From: Prescottella agglutinans
GTDB lineage: Bacteria > Actinomycetota > Actinomycetes > Mycobacteriales > Mycobacteriaceae
Direction of reading: 5' to 3'
Assembly: GCF_004011865.1 (NCBI RefSeq)
Contig: NZ_RKLP01000003.1
Location: 186,001-250,000, forward strand
Length of the DNA stretch: 64,000 nt
Both the position numbers and the translations under genes were made by a program. Of the stretch, positions 44,939-53,943 are shown one piece after another. The notes under the pieces were generated by a model. It saw only the letters and a list, made by a program, of their open reading frames with translations. It did no database searches and had not been told where the DNA came from. Positions within the stretch are counted from its first letter, which is position 1. The number at the start of each line of letters is the position of its first letter.

Positions 44939-46150
44939 ATGCGAGTGAACATCGCACCACTGGCCGCGGTCGCGGCCGCCACAGCGGTTCTGCTGACCGG
45001 ATGCAGCACAGGATCCGCCGAGGAAGCCTCGCCGGCCGCCGGTGACGTCGCCCAGGTCGATGCGAGCACCCTCGACACCGGCAACTTCCCCACGACCCCA
45101 CAGCCGGCGTTCTCCACCGTCGGAGACGACTTCATCGGCCGCTCGATCGAGGGCCAGCGGATGGCCGAATACGTCATCAACCCGATCGAGATCGACCCGC
45201 AGCTGACGGACCTGAAGTCGATGTCGACGTATGTCGTCAAGGACGGCAAGTCTCTGGGCAACCTGCTGCCGGACCCGATCCCGCAGGCCGCCGTGGACAA
45301 CGGCATGCTCATCGGCTTCGCGTCCACCCGGTCCACCCCCGGGAAGGACAACCAGCAATCCCTGGTCAACGCAGTGTTCCGGTTCCCCGATGCCGCATCC
45401 GCGCAGAAGGCCGCGACCGACCTGCACGTCGCGACGTTGAACGGCGACAGCTACGGCACCGGCCCGGCTCAGCCCGGCAAGATCGACGTCCTGCCGAACA
45501 CGCTGGTCGGCAACCGCGAGTCCAGCCTCGGACTCACCACCAACGCGTTCACCCCGTACAACGAGTACGTCCTCTACCAGTGGACGCAGACCCCGGTCAC
45601 ACAGAAGGACTGGGCCGCGCAGACCATCGCCAAGGTCGTCCGCGACCAGGGACCGATGATCGAGAAGTTCCCCGCGACCGCACCCGGCGACTACGCGAAC
45701 ATCAAGCTCGACGTCGACAACGTCCTGCGCCTGACGATCCCGACCGAGGGCAACACCGCGACGAGCCAGTTCGCCGTCTACGGCCCCCGCGGCGCCTCCC
45801 ACTTCGACAGTGACCCCGCCACGCTCCTCGAGGCGTTCGAGGCGACCGGCACCACCCGCCTGGCCGTCAATGAGACCAACGTCTACCTCTCGCAGACCGA
45901 GGAAGGCTCGAAGGACCTGATGGACCGGCTGGGCCGCGCGTTCGAGACCGGCGAGGACATGACGCCGTCCACGCCGCCGGCGAACGTCCCGGGCGCCAAG
46001 TGCTGGACCGTGGACACCCCGCAGGGCGTCGGCACCAGGTGCCTCGTCCAGCACGGCCAGTACGTCGGTGAGAGCGCTGTACTCGACGGCGAGCAGCGGG
46101 CACAGCAGCTCGCCGCCGCGCAGTACCTGATCCTCACCTCGCCGAAGTAA
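44939..46150 (+). CDS. DUF7373-like lipoprotein
   Basis: 403 residues. The signal peptide ends in the lipobox LLTGC (Cys22). The exported body has repeated alpha/beta character (RSIEGQRMAEYVINPIEIDP, NAVFRFPDAASAQKAATDLH, FEATGTTRLAVNETNVYLSQ) and a Cys pair near the C-terminus (AKCWTVDTPQGVGTRCLVQ). It resembles the multi-copy DUF7373 lipoproteins of rhodococci and nocardiae. Function unknown. GGAGG about 9 bases upstream supports the ATG. It shares its promoter type with the CD225 gene, suggesting a joint envelope response. Confidence 0.75.
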   Translation: MRVNIAPLAAVAAATAVLLTGCSTGSAEEASPAAGDVAQVDASTLDTGNFPTTPQPAFSTVGDDFIGRSIEGQRMAEYVINPIEIDPQLTDLKSMSTYVVKDGKSLGNLLPDPIPQAAVDNGMLIGFASTRSTPGKDNQQSLVNAVFRFPDAASAQKAATDLHVATLNGDSYGTGPAQPGKIDVLPNTLVGNRESSLGLTTNAFTPYNEYVLYQWTQTPVTQKDWAAQTIAKVVRDQGPMIEKFPATAPGDYANIKLDVDNVLRLTIPTEGNTATSQFAVYGPRGASHFDSDPATLLEAFEATGTTRLAVNETNVYLSQTEEGSKDLMDRLGRAFETGEDMTPSTPPANVPGAKCWTVDTPQGVGTRCLVQHGQYVGESAVLDGEQRAQQLAAAQYLILTSPK

Positions 46151-46177
46151 TTGATCCACACCGCTTTCGGGGACAGT

Positions 46178-46222
46178 CGAATGTCACGTGCGTTCAGTCG
46201 GATCGAACGCGTGTGACATTCG
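46178..46222. terminator. Bidirectional hairpin terminator
   Basis: Arms 46178-46195 and 46205-46222 pair over 10 plus 6 base pairs with a 2-base internal mismatch and a 9-base loop. It sits between the convergent stops of the lipoprotein and the Rv0495c-like gene. Confidence 0.8.
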
Positions 46223-46236
46223 GCCGCCGGGCCGGG

Positions 46237-47064
46237 TCAGTCCTGCGTCCGCTGCGCCTTCGCCTGCGCGGCGGTGGTGGCGGGATGCACCGCGATCAGC
46301 CCCAGTCCCTCACGGCGGCGGCAGAGCGACGCCAGTTCGTCGTAGGCGGCCTTGCCGAGCAGTTCGGTCAGCTCGGGGGCGTACGACTGCCACACCGGCC
46401 TGCTGCCGACGTGAGCGTCGGGGGAGCCGGAGCAGTACCACGCGAGGTCCTCGCCGCCCTCGCCCCAGCCGCGGCGGTCGTACTCGGTGATCGTCGTCTC
46501 GAGGATCTGCTCGCCGTCGGGGCGGTCCACCCACTCCTGGGTGCGGCGGATCGGCAACTGCCAGCACACGTCGGGCTTGACCTCGAGCGGCTCGATGCCC
46601 TTGCGCAGCGCCATCTTGTGCAGCGCGCAGCCGATGCCGCCCTCGAAGCCCGGACGGTTCAGGAAGATGCAGGCGCCCTTGTACCTGCGGGTGCGCAGCG
46701 CCGGCTCGTCCTCGAGGTCGTCCTCCTCGACGTACCCCTTCTTCCCGAGACCCTTCTCCATGAACTGCCAGTCCTCGGGTGTGAGCATCCTCACCGAGGC
46801 GTCGAGCTTCTCGCGGTCCTCCTCGTCGGAGAGGAACGCGCCGTGCGAGCAGCAGCCGTCGTCGGGGCGACCGGCCACCGTGCCCTGGCACGCGGGCGTG
46901 CCGAACACACAGGTCCAGCGCGAAAGGAGCCAGGTCATGTCGGCTTTGATGGTGTGTTCGGAGTTCTCGGGGTCGACGAACTGGACCCACTCGCGCGGGA
47001 AGTCGAGATCCACTTCCGGCGTGGGCGCGATCTTGTGGGAGCCGCCGGTGCTGCCTGCTGTCAC
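46237..47064 (-). CDS. Conserved Cys-rich protein of the Rv0495c family
   Basis: 275 residues from GTG 47064, divergent from ppx1. Cys clusters ACQGT...[20 protein letters not shown]...GIGCALH and [11 protein letters not shown] suggest a metal or iron-sulphur site of the YkgJ kind; this is inference. The protein is widely conserved in mycolic-acid bacteria, and the same gene pair (divergent with ppx1) occurs in mycobacteria. No signal peptide. The frame stays open to 48078 but overlaps ppx1, so the longer start is rejected. Confidence 0.8.
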   Translation of the reverse strand: MTAGSTGGSHKIAPTPEVDLDFPREWVQFVDPENSEHTIKADMTWLLSRWTCVFGTPACQGTVAGRPDDGCCSHGAFLSDEEDREKLDASVRMLTPEDWQFMEKGLGKKGYVEEDDLEDEPALRTRRYKGACIFLNRPGFEGGIGCALHKMALRKGIEPLEVKPDVCWQLPIRRTQEWVDRPDGEQILETTITEYDRRGWGEGGEDLAWYCSGSPDAHVGSRPVWQSYAPELTELLGKAAYDELASLCRRREGLGLIAVHPATTAAQAKAQRTQD

Positions 47065-47097
47065 AGTGCCCGACGGTAGACCCAGTACCGTAGCCGT

Positions 47098-48051
47098 GTG
47101 CGCCTTGGGGTACTCGACGTCGGAAGCAACACCGTCCATCTGCTCGTGGTGGACGCCCATCGTGGTGGGCACCCCACGCCGATGAGTTCGACGAAAGCGA
47201 CGCTCCGGCTGGCCGAGAACACCGACGACAAGGGCGACATCACGCCCCTGGGTGCCGGCCGCCTGGTCGCGACCGTGCAGGACTTCGCCGGGATCGCGCA
47301 GTCGTCCGGCTGCGGTGAGCTGATGGCGTTCGCGACGTCCGCGGTGCGCGACGCCAACAACTCCGAGGCCGTGCTGTCGAGGGTGCGCGCCGAGACGGGC
47401 GTGAACCTCGAGGTGCTGTCCGGTGTCGACGAGGCCCGGCTGACCTTCCTCGCGGTGCGGCGCTGGTACGGCTGGAGCGCCGGCCGCATCCTCAACCTCG
47501 ACATCGGCGGTGGCTCGCTGGAGCTGACGTGCGGCGGCGACGAGGACCCGGACGTCGCGTTCTCGCTGCAGCTGGGCGCCGGACGCCTCACGCGCGACTG
47601 GCTGCAGGAGGACCCGCCCGGTAAGCGTCGCGTCGCGGTGCTGCGGGACTGGCTCGACGCCGAGCTGGTCGCGCCGGCGAAGCAACTGCGCGCCTCGGGC
47701 GAGGCGGACCTGCACGTCGGCACCTCCAAGACCTTCCGTTCGCTGGCCCGGCTGACCGGCGCCGCACCGTCCGCCGCAGGTCCGCGCGTCAAACGGAACC
47801 TCACGGCGAGCGGTCTGCGGCAGCTCATCGCGTTCATCTCGCGGATGACTGCGTCGGACCGTGCAGAATTGGAGGGCGTGAGCTCCGACCGCTCTCAGCA
47901 GATCGTGGCCGGTGCTCTCGTTGCGGAGGCCAGCATGCGCGCGCTGGGGATCGACACGCTCGAGATTTGCCCGTGGGCACTGCGTGAAGGTCTGATTCTT
48001 CGCAAGCTCGATACGGACATGGGTGGAGAACTGGTGGTGAGCGCTCGATGA
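47098..48051 (+). CDS. ppx1: Exopolyphosphatase, Ppx/GppA family
   Basis: 317 residues, the short single-domain form like mycobacterial PPX1. Sugar-kinase/Hsp70-fold ATPase motifs are [44 protein letters not shown] and the C-terminal [15 protein letters not shown]. It hydrolyses polyphosphate or ppGpp-type phosphoanhydrides. TACCGT ends six bases before the GTG, so a leaderless mRNA is likely. The stop overlaps the next ATG (ATGA). With PPK2 and SenX3-RegX3 this window holds several polyphosphate-related genes. Confidence 0.9.
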   Translation: MRLGVLDVGSNTVHLLVVDAHRGGHPTPMSSTKATLRLAENTDDKGDITPLGAGRLVATVQDFAGIAQSSGCGELMAFATSAVRDANNSEAVLSRVRAETGVNLEVLSGVDEARLTFLAVRRWYGWSAGRILNLDIGGGSLELTCGGDEDPDVAFSLQLGAGRLTRDWLQEDPPGKRRVAVLRDWLDAELVAPAKQLRASGEADLHVGTSKTFRSLARLTGAAPSAAGPRVKRNLTASGLRQLIAFISRMTASDRAELEGVSSDRSQQIVAGALVAEASMRALGIDTLEICPWALREGLILRKLDTDMGGELVVSAR

Positions 48052-49226
48052 CTGAGCCCGAAGGTGACGGCCAAGCAATCTCGGTTGCGGAGCTGTTGGC
48101 CCGCAACGGCCAGCGTGTCGGCTCCGGTGCCGGTGGCCGACGACGCCGCGGCGTCAAGGGCGGCATCTCCGTCGCCGAACTGACCGGAGAGTTCCCGGCC
48201 GTCCGGAACGGGCGTGCAGCCGCCGCCGGTTCCGACGACGCGGCCGACACGCCGCCGCCGGCTCCGGCTCCGGCTCCGCGGGCCGCCGCTCCGGCTCCGC
48301 AGGCCCCGGCAGCCCAGGCGGCTCCGCAGGCCCCGGCATCCCCGCCTGTGACGGCCCGGACCCAGGCCGTCCAGGGTCAGGCCGCGCCGAACGATCCCGC
48401 TCCGCGCAGGGCCGCCGAGACCAAGGTCGTCCAGAACAACGTCGGCCCGGCCACGGTCGGCCAGGTCCGGCCCGGCGTCGCGGCCGCGCCGGCGGCGAAG
48501 CCCGCCGTGAAGGCCCAGCCCCAGACGCTCGCCCAGCCGGCGCAGAAGCCGGCGGTCCGACCTGCTGCCGCCGACGCACCGACCGTCATCGCCCCCGCGG
48601 TGAAGGCCGATGCGCCGAAGCGCCCCGAGCCGGTCGACACCGGCTGGCGGTCGGTGCCGCCGCCCAACTCGACGACCACGACCACCGTCATCGACCCGGT
48701 TCCCCCGCTCCCGCGTAACGGTGAGCCCGAGCCGCGCATGCTGTCCGGGCAGTCCGTGGCGGGCGACCTGCTGCGCCAGGGCGGCGCCCGGCCCGACGCC
48801 AAGCCGGCCGACGCCAAGCCCGCCAACGGCAAGCCCGCCAACGGCAAGCCGGCCAACGGCAAGCCCGCCGACACCGAACCCGCAGACGACCCGGTCGACA
48901 CGGACGTCGACGACGCCGAGAACGACGACTTCGACGAACTCGACGAACTCGAAACCGGGCCCAGCGGTGCCAAGCAGTGGGCCGTCCTGCTCGGTCAGGG
49001 TGCGGTCGCGCTCATCGCCGGCGCGCTGATGTTCAAGGGCTTCGAGAAGCTGTGGGACATGCTGCCGATGGTCGCGCTCGTCCTCGCGGTCCTCGTGATC
49101 GTCGGACTCGTCGCGATGGTGCGGATCCTGCGGCGCACCGACGACGTCACCAGCCTGGTGATCGCTCTGGTCGCCGGCGTCTTCGTCACGCTCGGTCCGC
49201 TGGCCTTCCTACTCAGCACGAGCTGA
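48048..49226 (+). CDS. Pro/Ala-rich membrane protein (Rv0497-like)
   Basis: 392 residues, coupled to ppx1. The conserved N-terminus ([15 protein letters not shown] and [15 protein letters not shown], a repeated motif) is followed by a 230-residue disordered Pro/Ala region with a 15-bp tandem repeat. An acidic patch ([18 protein letters not shown]) precedes three hydrophobic helices at the C-terminus (from about residue 305). Function unknown; the disordered half is probably cytoplasmic. Mycobacteria have the same gene after ppx1. Confidence 0.75.
   Translation: MTEPEGDGQAISVAELLARNGQRVGSGAGGRRRRGVKGGISVAELTGEFPAVRNGRAAAAGSDDAADTPPPAPAPAPRAAAPAPQAPAAQAAPQAPASPPVTARTQAVQGQAAPNDPAPRRAAETKVVQNNVGPATVGQVRPGVAAAPAAKPAVKAQPQTLAQPAQKPAVRPAAADAPTVIAPAVKADAPKRPEPVDTGWRSVPPPNSTTTTTVIDPVPPLPRNGEPEPRMLSGQSVAGDLLRQGGARPDAKPADAKPANGKPANGKPANGKPADTEPADDPVDTDVDDAENDDFDELDELETGPSGAKQWAVLLGQGAVALIAGALMFKGFEKLWDMLPMVALVLAVLVIVGLVAMVRILRRTDDVTSLVIALVAGVFVTLGPLAFLLSTS
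48795..48884. repeat. Six 15-bp tandem units encoding Ala/Asn-Lys-Pro-Ala repeats
   Basis: Units of 15 bases start at 48795 and run to 48884, encoding D-A-K-P-A twice, N-G-K-P-A three times and D-T-E-P-A once. The reading frame is kept, so copy number could vary without breaking the gene. Confidence 0.8.
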
Positions 49227-49251
49227 CCGGTCGCCGGCGGAGGGAAGGGTC

Positions 49252-50109
49252 GTGGGGAGCGCGAGCATGCCGGATCGGAAGATCCTCGTCGGACTGTCCA
49301 CGGCCTCCGTCTATCCGGAGAACACCGAGGCTGCGTTCCGGTATGCGGCCGAGGTCGGCTACGACGGCGTCGAGCTGATGGTGTGGGCCGAGTCGGTGAG
49401 CCAGGACATCTCTGCGGTCAAGCGTCTGATCCGCAAGTACGCGGTGCCGGTGCAGGCCGTGCACGTGCCGTGCCTGCTGATCTCGCAGCGCGTGTGGGGC
49501 TCCGACCCCGTCGCGAAGCTGGATCGGTCGGTCGAGGCCGCCGAGGCGCTCGGGGCGTCGAACGTCGTGGTCCATCCGCCGTTCCGCTGGCAGCGTCGAT
49601 ACGCCGACGGGTTCGCAGACCAGGTGGCCGAGCTCGAGGAGAAGACCGGCGCCGTGGTCGCGGTCGAGAACATGTTCCCGATGCGCGCCGACAGCTTCTT
49701 CGGCGGACGGGAGCGGACGGCCGAGCGGCTGCGCCGCCGCGGCGGCCCGGGCGCGGCGCTGTCGGCGTTCAGCCCGTCGTACGACCCGACCGACTCCGGA
49801 CACCGGCACTACACGCTGGACCTGTCGCACACCGCGACCGCCGGGATGGACGCGCTCGATCTGGCGCGCCGGATGGGCAGCGGGCTCTCGCACCTGCACC
49901 TCGCCGACGGACGCGGCGCCTCGGTCGACGAACACCTCATCCCCGGGCACGGCACGCAGCCGTGCGTCGAGGTGTGCCGCCATCTGGTCGACAGCGGGTT
50001 CGCCGGCCAGGTCGTCGTCGAGATCAACACGCAGAACGCGCGGACCCGGCCCGAACGGGCGTCGATGCTGGGCCAGGCGCTGAGCTTCGCGCGCGAGAAC
50101 CTGCGCTGA
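49252..50109 (+). CDS. Sugar phosphate isomerase/epimerase-like TIM-barrel protein (Rv0498-like)
   Basis: 285 residues of the xylose-isomerase-like (AP endonuclease 2) barrel: GLSTASVYPENTEAAFRYAAEVGYDGVELMVW, VVHPPFRWQRRYADGF, GAVVAVENMFPMRAD, HYTLDLSHTATAGMD and LSHLHLADGRG...EHLIPGHGTQP. Metal ligands (Glu, His, Asp) fit the fold. The substrate is unknown. GTG 49252 has GGAGGG about 8 bases upstream; ATG 49267 is the alternative. Order after the Rv0497-like gene is as in mycobacteria. Confidence 0.83.
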   Translation: MGSASMPDRKILVGLSTASVYPENTEAAFRYAAEVGYDGVELMVWAESVSQDISAVKRLIRKYAVPVQAVHVPCLLISQRVWGSDPVAKLDRSVEAAEALGASNVVVHPPFRWQRRYADGFADQVAELEEKTGAVVAVENMFPMRADSFFGGRERTAERLRRRGGPGAALSAFSPSYDPTDSGHRHYTLDLSHTATAGMDALDLARRMGSGLSHLHLADGRGASVDEHLIPGHGTQPCVEVCRHLVDSGFAGQVVVEINTQNARTRPERASMLGQALSFARENLR

Positions 50110-50127
50110 GACCCGCAGCACCGGGCA

Positions 50128-50544
50128 CTACAACGCGGCGACGCCCGCGCTGATCACCGTGATCCCGGAGATCACGAGCCCGGCCACGAGGCACGCGGCC
50201 CCGACCCAGATCGACGCGAGCATCGGCCCGGGCTTCACGGGATCGCGGCCCAGGACGGACAGGAAGAACCCGGCCGGGACGAAGATCGCCGCGACCAGTA
50301 CCGCGATCGCGCCGGCCGCCGCCCACCCTGGGCTGGCGTCGACGACCGCGGTGAGGGTGGCGAGCAGGATGCCGAGCGTGACGAGCACCCCCGCGTGCGC
50401 GTGTCCGGCGCGGAAGAAGCTCTTCTGCAGGTCGTTGGCGCCCTGGTGGCCGGTGAGGATGCGGAGCAGGAACGCGCCGCCGGACGCGATCCCGACCACG
50501 GTGAGCACGGTGACGCCGACGACGATGGTGAGTACGGGATCCAT
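50128..50544 (-). CDS. Four-helix membrane protein of unknown function
   Basis: 138 residues from ATG 50544. Four hydrophobic helices (about 4-24, 52-70, 76-96, 105-130) with a conserved polar loop GHQGANDLQKSFFRAGHAHAGVL that contains three His. No family named. It is divergent from a MerR regulator across a perfect 23-bp palindrome, so its expression is likely controlled by that regulator. Confidence 0.68.
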   Translation of the reverse strand: MDPVLTIVVGVTVLTVVGIASGGAFLLRILTGHQGANDLQKSFFRAGHAHAGVLVTLGILLATLTAVVDASPGWAAAGAIAVLVAAIFVPAGFFLSVLGRDPVKPGPMLASIWVGAACLVAGLVISGITVISAGVAAL

Positions 50545-50579
50545 GGTGAGCTCCTCGGTGCGGTAGGCTCGAACCCGAC

Positions 50580-50602
50580 ATTGGATAGTTCCACTATCCA
50601 AT
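50580..50602. promoter_or_regulatory. Perfect palindromic operator between the membrane protein and the MerR gene
   Basis: Arms ATTGGATAGT (50580-50589) and ACTATCCAAT (50593-50602) are exact complements around a 3-base centre. The element lies 36 bases from the minus-strand start and 56 bases from the MerR start. It is the obvious binding site for the adjacent MerR protein. Confidence 0.75.
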
Positions 50603-50657
50603 AGGAAATTCCATCGTCGACCCGATGCGGTCGGGTGTCAAGCAGGGGAGGGTCGAG

Positions 50658-51317
50658 GTGCGGGTGTCCGAACTGGTCGCCGTCAGCGGCGTGCCCCTCG
50701 CGACCGTCAAGTACTACCTGCGCGAGGGTCTGCTCATGCCCGGCGCGGCGAGCAGTGCCACGCAGGCCGAGTACGGCGAGCAGCACGTGCGGCGTCTCGC
50801 GCTCATCAAGGCCCTCGCCGGGGTGGGGCTGCCGCTCGGCAAGATTCGCACGATCGTCGGGCTCGTCGACCATCCCGCCGACACCGTCTTCGACACCCTG
50901 GGTCGCGCGCTGGCCGCGCTGCCGCCGTATCCCGCCCACGCCGACGGTGAAACCGGCGACTACCCGCGGGCGCGCGCGGTGCTGGAGCGCCTCGGGCAGG
51001 TGTACGAACCGTCGTATCCCGTTGTCGCGCAACTGGAGCGCGCCCTGGCCGCCGCGGAGGACGTCGGCATCCCGATGACCGACGAGCGCCTCGAGGTGTA
51101 CGCGCGTCACATCCGTGGCATCGCCGAGATCGACCTCGAACTGATGCCCACCGATTCCGTCGAGTCCGCCGTCGAGTACGCGGTGCTCGGCACCGCGATC
51201 TACGAACCCGTGCTCGCGGCGCTGCGCCGGCTGGCGCACCAGGACATCGGCGCCGCGGCCTTTGCCGGACGCGCCTTCGGCGACTTCGCCACCCCCGACA
51301 GACAGGACCAGTCGTGA
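50658..51317 (+). CDS. MerR-family transcriptional regulator
   Basis: 219 residues from GTG 50658, which has GGGAGGG about 6 bases upstream; an ATG at 50625 is in frame. The winged HTH (about 1-70) reads VRVSELVAVSGVPLATVKYYLREGLLMPGAASSATQAEYGEQHVRRLALI. The effector half lacks paired Cys, so metal sensing is unlikely. GTGA overlap with the following thioesterase indicates cotranscription. A perfect palindrome in the divergent promoter region is the likely operator. Confidence 0.85.
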   Translation: MRVSELVAVSGVPLATVKYYLREGLLMPGAASSATQAEYGEQHVRRLALIKALAGVGLPLGKIRTIVGLVDHPADTVFDTLGRALAALPPYPAHADGETGDYPRARAVLERLGQVYEPSYPVVAQLERALAAAEDVGIPMTDERLEVYARHIRGIAEIDLELMPTDSVESAVEYAVLGTAIYEPVLAALRRLAHQDIGAAAFAGRAFGDFATPDRQDQS

Positions 51318-52162
51318 CTCTTCACCCGTTCCGGGACCTCACCGCCGTCACCCCGCACGGTGGCGGCAGGTACGCCGCCCACATCGACCCGATCTGGACG
51401 ATCGGCCCCAAGGTGCACGGCGGCTGCATGATGGCCGTCTGCGCCGCCGCGGCCCGGCGGGAACTGGCCGACACCGCGCTCCCGGACCTGCCCGTGGATC
51501 CGGCCGTCCAACCGCTCGCCGTCTCCGCCAACTACCTCGCCGCGCCGGACCCCGGAGAGGTCGAGGTCGTCGCGACCGTCCGCAAGCGCGGACGTCAGGT
51601 CTCGCTGGTCGACGTCGAGCTGTCCCAGAACGGCCGGCCCGCCGTGCACGCCGCGGTCACGCTGGGTGTGCCCGATGCGGGGGAGCCGCACTACACCGGG
51701 GAGCAGGCGCTCGCGGGGCTGCCCGCCGAGCCGCCGGCCGAGGCGCAGGCGCTGGCCGCCGACCATCCGATGGCGCAGATCGTGCACGTGGCACAGGGCT
51801 GCGACCTGAGCGTCGACGGGTCGTCGGCGCACTTCCTGCGCGGGCAACAGGGCGAGCCGCAGGTGCGGATGTGGGCCCGGCCGTGGGCGGCCGACGAGCA
51901 GGACCCGGCGACCGCGGCGCTGTTCGCGATCATGACCGGTGACATCTGCGCACCCGTGACGATGAACCGCGGCATCTTCGGTTGGGCGCCCACCGTCCAG
52001 CTGACGACGTACCTGCGCCGGCAGCCCGCCCCCGGGTGGCTGCGCGTGATGGCCAGCTCGACGGTGCTCGGCGACACGTGGTTCGAGGAGGATCACACGG
52101 TCCTCGACTCCACCGGTGCGGTCGTGGTGCAGAGCCGTCAGCTCGCCATGATTCCGCGCTGA
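51314..52162 (+). CDS. Hotdog-fold thioesterase-like protein
   Basis: 282 residues, twice the length of a single hotdog, as in TesB-type double-hotdog acyl-CoA thioesterases. Visible are IDPIWTIGPKVHGGCMMAVCAAAARREL, PLAVSANYLAAPDPGEVEVVATVRKRGRQVSLVDVELSQ and a C-terminal WLRVMASSTVLGDTWFEEDHTVLDSTG. It starts with GTG in the MerR stop. Probable acyl-CoA substrate, unidentified. Confidence 0.8.
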   Translation: MTLHPFRDLTAVTPHGGGRYAAHIDPIWTIGPKVHGGCMMAVCAAAARRELADTALPDLPVDPAVQPLAVSANYLAAPDPGEVEVVATVRKRGRQVSLVDVELSQNGRPAVHAAVTLGVPDAGEPHYTGEQALAGLPAEPPAEAQALAADHPMAQIVHVAQGCDLSVDGSSAHFLRGQQGEPQVRMWARPWAADEQDPATAALFAIMTGDICAPVTMNRGIFGWAPTVQLTTYLRRQPAPGWLRVMASSTVLGDTWFEEDHTVLDSTGAVVVQSRQLAMIPR

Positions 52163-52230
52163 CCTTCCCGGTCTCGGCGCCGCCGGGACCGGGGGAGGTC
52201 GCGATTGTCCGTCGTGGCAGGCTGGACGGC

Positions 52231-53046
52231 ATGACGAGAATTGCGGTGATCGGTGGCGGCAAGATCGGTGAGGCCCTGATCTCTGGACTGTTGCAGGGTG
52301 GTCACGCGGTGCGGGACCTGGTCGTCGCCGAGCAGTACGAAGCTCGTGCCGAGGAACTGGCCGCGGCGTACTCGATCCGGGTCACGACCCCCGAGGACGC
52401 CGCCGAGGGCGCGGACGTCATCGTCGTCGCGGTCAAGCCCACGGACGTCGACTCGGTGCTGACGGCGCTCGGCAAGGTCGATCTCGACGGCGAGCAGGAG
52501 CAGATCCTGGTCTCGCTCGCGGCCGGTATCCCGACGTCGCGGTACGAGGTGAAGCTGCCCGCCGGGTTCCCGGTCGTCCGGGTCATGCCGAACACCCCGA
52601 TGCTGGTCGGGCAGGGCGCGAGCGCCATCGCGCCGGGGCGTCACGTCAAGGCCGAGCACCTGGACCTGGTGCGCTCGATCCTCGGGACGGTGGGCACCGT
52701 CACCACGGTCCCGGAGTCGCAGATCGACGCGGTGACCGCGGTCTCCGGTTCCGGTCCCGCGTACTTCTTCCTCGCGGTCGAGGCCATGATCGATGCCGGC
52801 GTTTCGCTCGGCCTGACCCGCGCGACCGCGAGCGAACTGGTGGTGCAGACGATGGTCGGCTCCGCGGCGATGCTCGCCGAGTCGGGTGAGAGCGCTACTG
52901 CGCTGCGGGCCGCCGTCACGTCCCCTGGTGGCACCACCGCCGCCGCGGTGCGTGAACTCGAGCGCGGGGGCCTGCGGACCGCGTTCTACGACGCTCTCGC
53001 GGCCGCCCGTGACCGGTCCGCCGAACTCGGGGTGACACCCGAGTAG
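52231..53046 (+). CDS. proC: Pyrroline-5-carboxylate reductase
   Basis: 271 residues. Last step of proline synthesis, using NAD(P)H. N-terminal Rossmann motif IAVIGGGKIGEALISGLL, then VVAVKPTDVD, RVMPNTPMLVGQGASA and the C-terminal signature AVSGSGPAYFFLAVEAMIDAGVSLGLTRATA and SPGGTTAAAVRELERGGLR. Length normal. As in mycobacteria it is followed by the BldC-like HTH and bS22 genes. Confidence 0.95.
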   Translation: MTRIAVIGGGKIGEALISGLLQGGHAVRDLVVAEQYEARAEELAAAYSIRVTTPEDAAEGADVIVVAVKPTDVDSVLTALGKVDLDGEQEQILVSLAAGIPTSRYEVKLPAGFPVVRVMPNTPMLVGQGASAIAPGRHVKAEHLDLVRSILGTVGTVTTVPESQIDAVTAVSGSGPAYFFLAVEAMIDAGVSLGLTRATASELVVQTMVGSAAMLAESGESATALRAAVTSPGGTTAAAVRELERGGLRTAFYDALAAARDRSAELGVTPE

Positions 53047-53183
53047 ATCGAAATTGTCGATCTTGTTTGCAACACCCGTCGCATCAACCCCTCTGGCAAC
53101 GCTAAGCTCGTGTCAGCACGTGCGTGTCTGTTCCGCCGGAGGGGAAGCCGGCGGCGCGACACGTGCCGGAGGTATGTGGACAG

Positions 53184-53444
53184 ATGGGATCCCCGGAAAA
53201 CCCGGCAAACCCGGCAAAGTCAGACAAGCCCGGTAAGCAAGACAGCCCTGGCGGCTCGAGCCTTGCCGGGACGCAGTTCCTCACCGTCGCGGAGGTAGCG
53301 ACGCTGATGAGGGTTTCGAAGATGACCGTGTACCGCCTCGTTCACAGTGGTGAACTGCCCGCCGTTCGCGTCGGGCGTTCCTTCCGTGTTCATGCCAAGG
53401 CGGTCCACGACTATCTGGAGACCTCGTATTTCGACGCCGGCTGA
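53184..53444 (+). CDS. BldC-like helix-turn-helix DNA-binding protein (Rv0500A-like)
   Basis: 86 residues. A Pro/Lys/Ser-rich N-terminus is followed by an excisionase/MerR-type winged helix (FLTVAEVATLMRVSKMTVYRLVHSGELPAVRVGRSFRVHAKAVHDYLETSYFDAG), which is almost invariant in mycolic-acid bacteria. ATG 53184 agrees with the mycobacterial N-terminus MGSxEN; GGAGG lies about 11 bases upstream. The upstream frame to 53124 is rejected. Its targets are unknown; BldC in Streptomyces controls development. Confidence 0.87.
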   Translation: MGSPENPANPAKSDKPGKQDSPGGSSLAGTQFLTVAEVATLMRVSKMTVYRLVHSGELPAVRVGRSFRVHAKAVHDYLETSYFDAG

Positions 53445-53498
53445 CAGGCCGGAATCGAAACGGTGAACCTCGGTTTTCGCCGAGCGGACCCGTCCCGG

Positions 53499-53586
53499 TA
53501 CGATCGTGAGTCGTCGTACCAGCCAGCCGGTGTCGTCAGGCGCTGGGGTCGTGAGAACGGCCAGTGGCGAACGAGGCCTCAGCGCC
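53499..53586 (+). promoter_or_regulatory. Promoter and structured leader of the bS22 gene
   Basis: A -10-like TACGAT (53499-53504) would start a transcript about 145 bases before the bS22 ATG. Within that leader GGCGCTG (53539-53545) pairs with CAGCGCC (53580-53586). The leader is long for a 33-codon gene and may be a site of ribosomal-protein autocontrol; only inference. Confidence 0.35.
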
Positions 53587-53655
53587 AGAGGAAGACACAG
53601 GCGTACGTGACCGGCGTGCGCTGAACGCTATAGAAGACTGTGAGGGACACCCACC

Positions 53656-53757
53656 ATGGGTTCAGTGATCAAGAAGCGCCGCAAGCGTATGTCGAAGAAG
53701 AAGCACCGCAAGCTGCTTCGTCGCACGCGAGTTCAGCGTCGGAAGCTCGGCAAGTAA
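53656..53757 (+). CDS. Small ribosomal subunit protein bS22
   Basis: 33 residues, [20 protein letters not shown] and a further basic tail ending RRKLGK, too short for most gene finders. This is the AURKAIP1/COX24-type mini-protein described as bS22 in mycobacterial 30S subunits. A strong terminator follows within 20 bases. The sequence is identical or nearly so to the mycobacterial protein as I recall it. Confidence 0.92.
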
Positions 53758-53774
53758 GCCGGTAGAGGCTCTTG

Positions 53775-53817
53775 CACACGGATGCCCGTCACCCCTGCGG
53801 TGGCGGGCATCCGTGTG
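53775..53817 (+). terminator. Terminator after the bS22 gene
   Basis: A 19-bp stem (53775-53793 with 53799-53817, one G-U pair) with a 5-base loop, starting 17 bases after the stop and followed by TTC. Confidence 0.85.
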
Positions 53818-53943
53818 TTCGGGGTGGCATGTCCCGCCCTGTCCGGGTGACGTGTTGCCAAGGTGTAAAGCCTTGCGTCGAACCCTTGCCGGGGCTCCCG
53901 GATTGGCTAGGCTCGCCGGAGGGGCCAAAGGACGGGGGTAGCG

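Noticed and set aside
44087-46159. 690-codon minus-strand frame opposite the CD225 and lipoprotein genes
   Set aside because: No recognisable domain; the plus strand has a lipobox, membrane helices and ribosome sites.
46237-48078. 613-codon reading of the Rv0495c-like gene
   Set aside because: The extension lies entirely antisense to ppx1 and lacks a start signal; the family N-terminus begins near 47064.
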